Shown: positions 22,674-25,856 of the stretch, piece after piece
How positions within the stretch are numbered: the stretch's first letter is position 1
How the letters are laid out: every line of letters starts with the position of its first letter
From: Oscillospiraceae bacterium
GTDB lineage: Bacteria > Bacillota > Clostridia > Oscillospirales > Oscillospiraceae
Assembly: GCA_028708585.1 (NCBI GenBank)
Contig: JAQVYO010000002.1
Location: 1 to 25,856, forward strand
DNA: 25,856 bases
Direction: 5' to 3'
Notes under the pieces: model-generated
The model's database searches: none
What the model was told of the DNA's origin: nothing
The model's input: only the letters and a program-made list of their open reading frames with translations
Program-made: the position numbers and the translations under genes

Positions 22674-23315
22674 ATGCATATGTATCAATTCTTTAAGCGT
22701 GTGCTGGATTTGCTGCTGGCGATAGCGGCATTTCCCTTTGCGCTAATCCTGTCGGTTCCTGTTATTATCGCTGTAAAAGCGGAAGATGGGGGTAAAATTT
22801 TTTATTGCGGCGAGCGTCTCGGATATCAAATGAAGATGTTCAGGATGTATAAGTTTCGATCCATGAAGGAAAACGCACCGGATTTTAGAAACAGAGATGG
22901 CAGTACATATAATTCGGAGAAAGACCCCAGGGTTACAAGGATTGGATCTCTGTTAAGAAGAACGAGCATGGACGAGCTTCCGCAGATTCTAAACGTGATA
23001 TTGGGGCAGATGAGCTGGGTCGGGCCAAGGCCCAGTCCATTAGGCAACATAGAACGGTATGATGCGGAATACAGGCGCAAATTCAGCGTAAGGCCGGGGA
23101 TTACGGGATATAACCAGGTGTATTACCGCAATGCGATAAGCGTTGACGAAAAACAAAAAAATGATCTGTATTATGTGGAGCATTTCTCCTTTTGGCTGGA
23201 TTTCAAAATCATCATGCAAACAATTGCCTCTGTTTTTCGCAGAAAGAACCTCTATACCAACAACGCAGTACCGGATCAGGAAGTTCATGTTTTGACATAC
23301 GAAAGAAAAGACTGA
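22674..23315 (+). CDS. Initiating sugar transferase (monotopic phosphoglycosyl transferase, PglC/WcaJ fold)
   Basis: A 213-residue bacterial sugar transferase with the minimal single-domain architecture. It has one N-terminal hydrophobic re-entrant helix (12-35), then GERLGYQMKMFRMYKFRSM, the catalytic Asp100-Glu101 pair in RRTSMDELPQ, LGQMSWVGPRPSP and VRPGITGYNQVYYRN. These enzymes move a phospho-sugar from UDP-sugar to undecaprenyl phosphate, the first membrane step of glycan assembly. The C-terminal stretch VEHFSFWLDFKIIMQTI is also conserved in the family. ATG 22674 is used; ATG 22680 is possible. Thirty-one bp separate it from the SDR gene. Its presence marks the locus as an undecaprenyl-linked polysaccharide or glycoprotein pathway. 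Confidence 0.95.
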   Translation: MHMYQFFKRVLDLLLAIAAFPFALILSVPVIIAVKAEDGGKIFYCGERLGYQMKMFRMYKFRSMKENAPDFRNRDGSTYNSEKDPRVTRIGSLLRRTSMDELPQILNVILGQMSWVGPRPSPLGNIERYDAEYRRKFSVRPGITGYNQVYYRNAISVDEKQKNDLYYVEHFSFWLDFKIIMQTIASVFRRKNLYTNNAVPDQEVHVLTYERKD

Positions 23316-23350
23316 GGGATTGTATTGAAGATCTATTAATTAGGAGCCTT

Positions 23351-25666
23351 ATGAACTATTTATTTATCGCAAATAGCAGCAAACCATCCAATGCCGCGTC
23401 GGAATCCGCGGAACCATACAGCCTTTCCAATTTTTCCAAGCCATGCATTGAAAGCGCACTGTCTCTTGGATTCGATGTGTATATGGGAATCAATAGGAAA
23501 CACCCGGAAGAAATTTCTTGTGATTATCCTATCCAATTTTATAACATGGAGATCTATCGGAATCCTTTTCAGATCAGAGAAGTCGTTCGTGCATGCAAAA
23601 ACGCAATGCGCCTTTTAAAACGGGAAAAATTTGAGGCAATCCATTGCAATACGCCGATAGGAGGCTTTATCGGCAGAGTTTGCGGGCGCAAAGCCGGTGT
23701 TCCCAAGGTAATTTACACGGCGCACGGTTTTCATTTTTACAAAGGAGCGCCTCTTCTCAACTGGATCGTTTATTATCCCCTGGAAAGGTGGCTGGCACAT
23801 GATACGGATGCACTCATCACAATCAATAAAGAGGATTATGAGCGGGCAAAGACCTTCCGCCTGCGCGGCGGCGGAAACGTCTATTATGTGCCGGGTGTTG
23901 GGATCGACCCGCGCGGCATTGTTCCCCGGCAGACAGACCGCATAAAAACAAGAGCCGCTCTGGGCTTGTCTGACGCCGATGTCATCTGTATCGCCATGGG
24001 GGACCTCACAAAAAACAAAAATTACGCCGCGTCGATTCAAGCGGTCGCAAAATGCGGCATGTCTTCCGTCCACCTGCTGATCTGCGGCAGAGGCCCGGAA
24101 GAAACACGTTTAAAGAACCTGACAAGCCAGCTCCATGCAGCGGACCGCGTGCATTTTCTTGGATTCCGGACAGATATTCCGGAGCTGCTTGGGGCGGCGG
24201 ATATTTTTGTATTTTCTTCGTTCCGGGAGGGGCTTTCCCGGTCGCTGATGGAAGCGATGGCACAGGGGCTTCCCTGTGTGGTAAGCAGCATCCGAGGCAA
24301 TACGGATTTAATTGAGGATGAGGTGAACGGATTTTTATGCGGGCCGAAGGATGCGGATGCCTTTGCCCGCGCGATTGACCGGCTGGCGGACGACCGTCCG
24401 CTGCGGCAGGAGATGGGAGCTGTTAATTTAGAGCGTATCCAAGAATACAGCATCCAGCGGGTGACTCAGATGATGCAGTCCATCTACAAAAAAACCTTTA
24501 TGCCGGAATTTGAGAAGAAGAAAGCGGCGGGCAAACGGGTGGTGCTGCTCCGTTCCAATCCGGTATCTCCCGATCCGCCCGTGGAGAAAGCGGCGGGCGC
24601 CCTGGCCGCGCTGGGGTATTCGGTTGTCATCGTCGCATGGGACCGGGAACAAGCCTATGATTTTAAAACAGAAACGATTCCCCTAAAGGAAGGAAACGTA
24701 GAAATTATTCGGTTTGGTATTCCCGCTGTGTATGGCGGCGGACTGAAGAAGAATTTATTTCCGCTTCTTTCGTTTCAGAAACGGTTGGGCAAATGGCTGA
24801 AACGCCATAAAAACCAATATGATATCATCCATGCATTTGATTTTGATACCGGCTATACCGCTTGTAAGCTGGCAAAAAGGTTCCAAAAAAAGTTTGTGTA
24901 TCACATTTTGGATTTTTATATAGATTCTCATAATTTAAGAAATCGAATCGGTTCCGTCATAAAAAAAAGGGAATTTTCAGTTATCAATTCCGCGGACGGC
25001 GTTATAATTTGCACGGAAAAACGGGCGGAGCAGATTCAAGGCGCGCACCCCCGGAACCTTGCCGTGATCCACAATACGCCAAAACAAACAGCGTTTGGGG
25101 GGCCGAACGATCTGGTGATCCAGGGACGGGAAGGAACGTGTAAGATCGTGTATGTGGGGATCCTGGCCAATACCCGCTTTATTGAGGAAATCGCTGGTTT
25201 CGTTGGCAAGGACCATCGGTTTGAATTCCACATTGGCGGGTTCGGGAGCCTGGAGGCAAGGGTACGGGACCTTGCCGCAGCATATGGCAATGTCTTTTTT
25301 TATGGCAAACTGCCATATGCTCAGGCCCTCGCGCTGGAAAGCGCCTGCGATATGATGACGGCCATTTATGACCCATCCGTACCCAACCACAGATATGCGG
25401 CGCCCAATAAATTTTATGAATCGCTGATGCTGGGCAAACCGGTCCTTATGGCCCGCAACACGGGATTTGACGATGTGATCGAAAAAAATCAGATCGGGCG
25501 GCTGATCGACTATTCCCCCGAGGGCTTGGCCGATGGCATCCTGGGGCTATATGAAAGCAAAGAAGATTGGAAGGCAATGTCGGAGAGGGCAAAAGCGCTT
25601 TATCATGAGGCTTATTCCTGGAGCATTATGGAGCCGCGTATGAAGGAATTATATGAAAAAATCTAA
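23351..25666 (+). CDS. Fused double GT-B glycosyltransferase (two GT4-like enzymes in tandem)
   Basis: A 771-residue protein holding two complete GT-B glycosyltransferases. The first (about 1-390) has THGFHFYKGAP, YVPGVGIDP, CGRGPEETRLK and the EX7E-type motif EGLSRSLMEA (about 293), like EpsD/CapM enzymes. After the linker MPEFEKKKAAG a second Rossmann domain begins with KRVVLLRSNPVSPDPPVEKA (about 395), followed by DIIHAFDFDTG, KIVYVGIL and NKFYESLMLGKP (about 686), again with the donor-site Glu. ATG 23351 has TAGGAG just upstream; the open frame extends further 5' without a signal. Usually these would be two genes, each adding one sugar on the cytosolic face. A run of seven A (24488-24494) at the junction means a one-base indel would split the ORF, so a sequence error or slippage is possible. 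Confidence 0.88.
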   Translation: MNYLFIANSSKPSNAASESAEPYSLSNFSKPCIESALSLGFDVYMGINRKHPEEISCDYPIQFYNMEIYRNPFQIREVVRACKNAMRLLKREKFEAIHCNTPIGGFIGRVCGRKAGVPKVIYTAHGFHFYKGAPLLNWIVYYPLERWLAHDTDALITINKEDYERAKTFRLRGGGNVYYVPGVGIDPRGIVPRQTDRIKTRAALGLSDADVICIAMGDLTKNKNYAASIQAVAKCGMSSVHLLICGRGPEETRLKNLTSQLHAADRVHFLGFRTDIPELLGAADIFVFSSFREGLSRSLMEAMAQGLPCVVSSIRGNTDLIEDEVNGFLCGPKDADAFARAIDRLADDRPLRQEMGAVNLERIQEYSIQRVTQMMQSIYKKTFMPEFEKKKAAGKRVVLLRSNPVSPDPPVEKAAGALAALGYSVVIVAWDREQAYDFKTETIPLKEGNVEIIRFGIPAVYGGGLKKNLFPLLSFQKRLGKWLKRHKNQYDIIHAFDFDTGYTACKLAKRFQKKFVYHILDFYIDSHNLRNRIGSVIKKREFSVINSADGVIICTEKRAEQIQGAHPRNLAVIHNTPKQTAFGGPNDLVIQGREGTCKIVYVGILANTRFIEEIAGFVGKDHRFEFHIGGFGSLEARVRDLAAAYGNVFFYGKLPYAQALALESACDMMTAIYDPSVPNHRYAAPNKFYESLMLGKPVLMARNTGFDDVIEKNQIGRLIDYSPEGLADGILGLYESKEDWKAMSERAKALYHEAYSWSIMEPRMKELYEKI

Positions 25667-25681
25667 GCGAGGAAAAGGTCT

Positions 25682-25856
25682 ATGAAAAAAGTGGGGATGG
25701 TCGTCAACTCCTTGGGTTACGGGGGAAACGAGCGGAGCGTCGAGAACATCGCAAATTGCATCTCCGCGTTTCTGGATGTTTCCGTCATTGTTTTGGATGG
25801 CAGTCAAACCAGCAAAACGTTTGGGGTCAAGGTAATTAATTTGGATGTTCCCGCGT
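25682..25856 (+). CDS. Glycosyltransferase, N-terminal fragment (runs off the window)
   Basis: Fifty-eight codons of a gene that continues past the right edge. It starts MKKVGMVVNSLGYGGNERSV, the typical GT4 opening (a hydrophobic strand followed by a G-rich loop and NER in place of the common AER), then ENIANCISAFLDVSVIVLDG. AGGAAAAGG precedes the ATG, which is 15 bp after the double glycosyltransferase gene, so it belongs to the same operon. The family call rests only on the N-terminal pattern. Confidence 0.7.
   Translation, partial: MKKVGMVVNSLGYGGNERSVENIANCISAFLDVSVIVLDGSQTSKTFGVKVINLDVPA

Noticed and set aside
1..25856. CRISPR array, tRNA/rRNA, insertion sequence or phage genes
   Set aside because: No regularly spaced direct repeats with unique spacers, no cloverleaf or rRNA segments, and no transposase or integrase motifs were seen on either strand.

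Overview
The window looks like chromosomal DNA of a mid-GC anaerobic member of the Bacillota, probably class Clostridia. The signs are strong Shine-Dalgarno sites, occasional GTG and TTG starts, sigma-A type promoters, a PerR-type regulator beside a reverse rubrerythrin, a second classical rubrerythrin, a KimA-type potassium importer and a heterodimeric ABC exporter with one degenerate ATP site. I see no phage genes, insertion sequences, CRISPR array, rRNA or tRNA. The taxonomic call is inference from gene content, not from a marker gene.

Left part (1-8.1 kb). On the minus strand is a MarR repressor gene followed by two overlapping ABC-exporter genes, the second running off the left edge. A promoter with MarR-operator-like repeats precedes them. 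On the plus strand come a HAD phosphatase and a KimA-like K+ importer, each with its own promoter, then an unusual array of consecutive hairpins, an unrecognised 53-residue ORF with a strong terminator, and, convergently, a rubrerythrin.

Middle part (8.1-16.1 kb). This holds envelope and redox genes: a Wzx-like flippase, a PAP2 phosphatase and, convergent to it, a DedA membrane protein (all three fit undecaprenyl-linked envelope chemistry), a membrane-anchored transglutaminase-like protein, a GNAT acetyltransferase, a perR/reverse-rubrerythrin pair behind a good Per/Fur box, a small lytic transglycosylase, and an RluA-type pseudouridine synthase that seems to lack a normal start codon.

Right part (16.1 kb to the end). 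A plus-strand surface-polysaccharide locus starts behind a promoter preceded by three repeats exactly 21 bp apart. Order: UDP-HexNAc 6-dehydrogenase, 4-epimerase, DegT/DnrJ aminotransferase, hexapeptide acetyltransferase, ATP-grasp ligase, SDR, initiating phosphoglycosyl transferase, a double glycosyltransferase made of two complete GT-B enzymes in one chain, and the start of another glycosyltransferase. The first two enzymes should give a UDP-N-acetylhexosaminuronic acid such as UDP-GalNAcA. The aminotransferase and acetyltransferase imply an extra N-acylated amino sugar, and the ATP-grasp enzyme could put an amide or amino acid on a carboxylate. The segment at about 19.9-23.5 kb is AT-richer in the lines I counted, as is common for exchangeable sugar-specific cassettes. 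The locus continues past the right edge.
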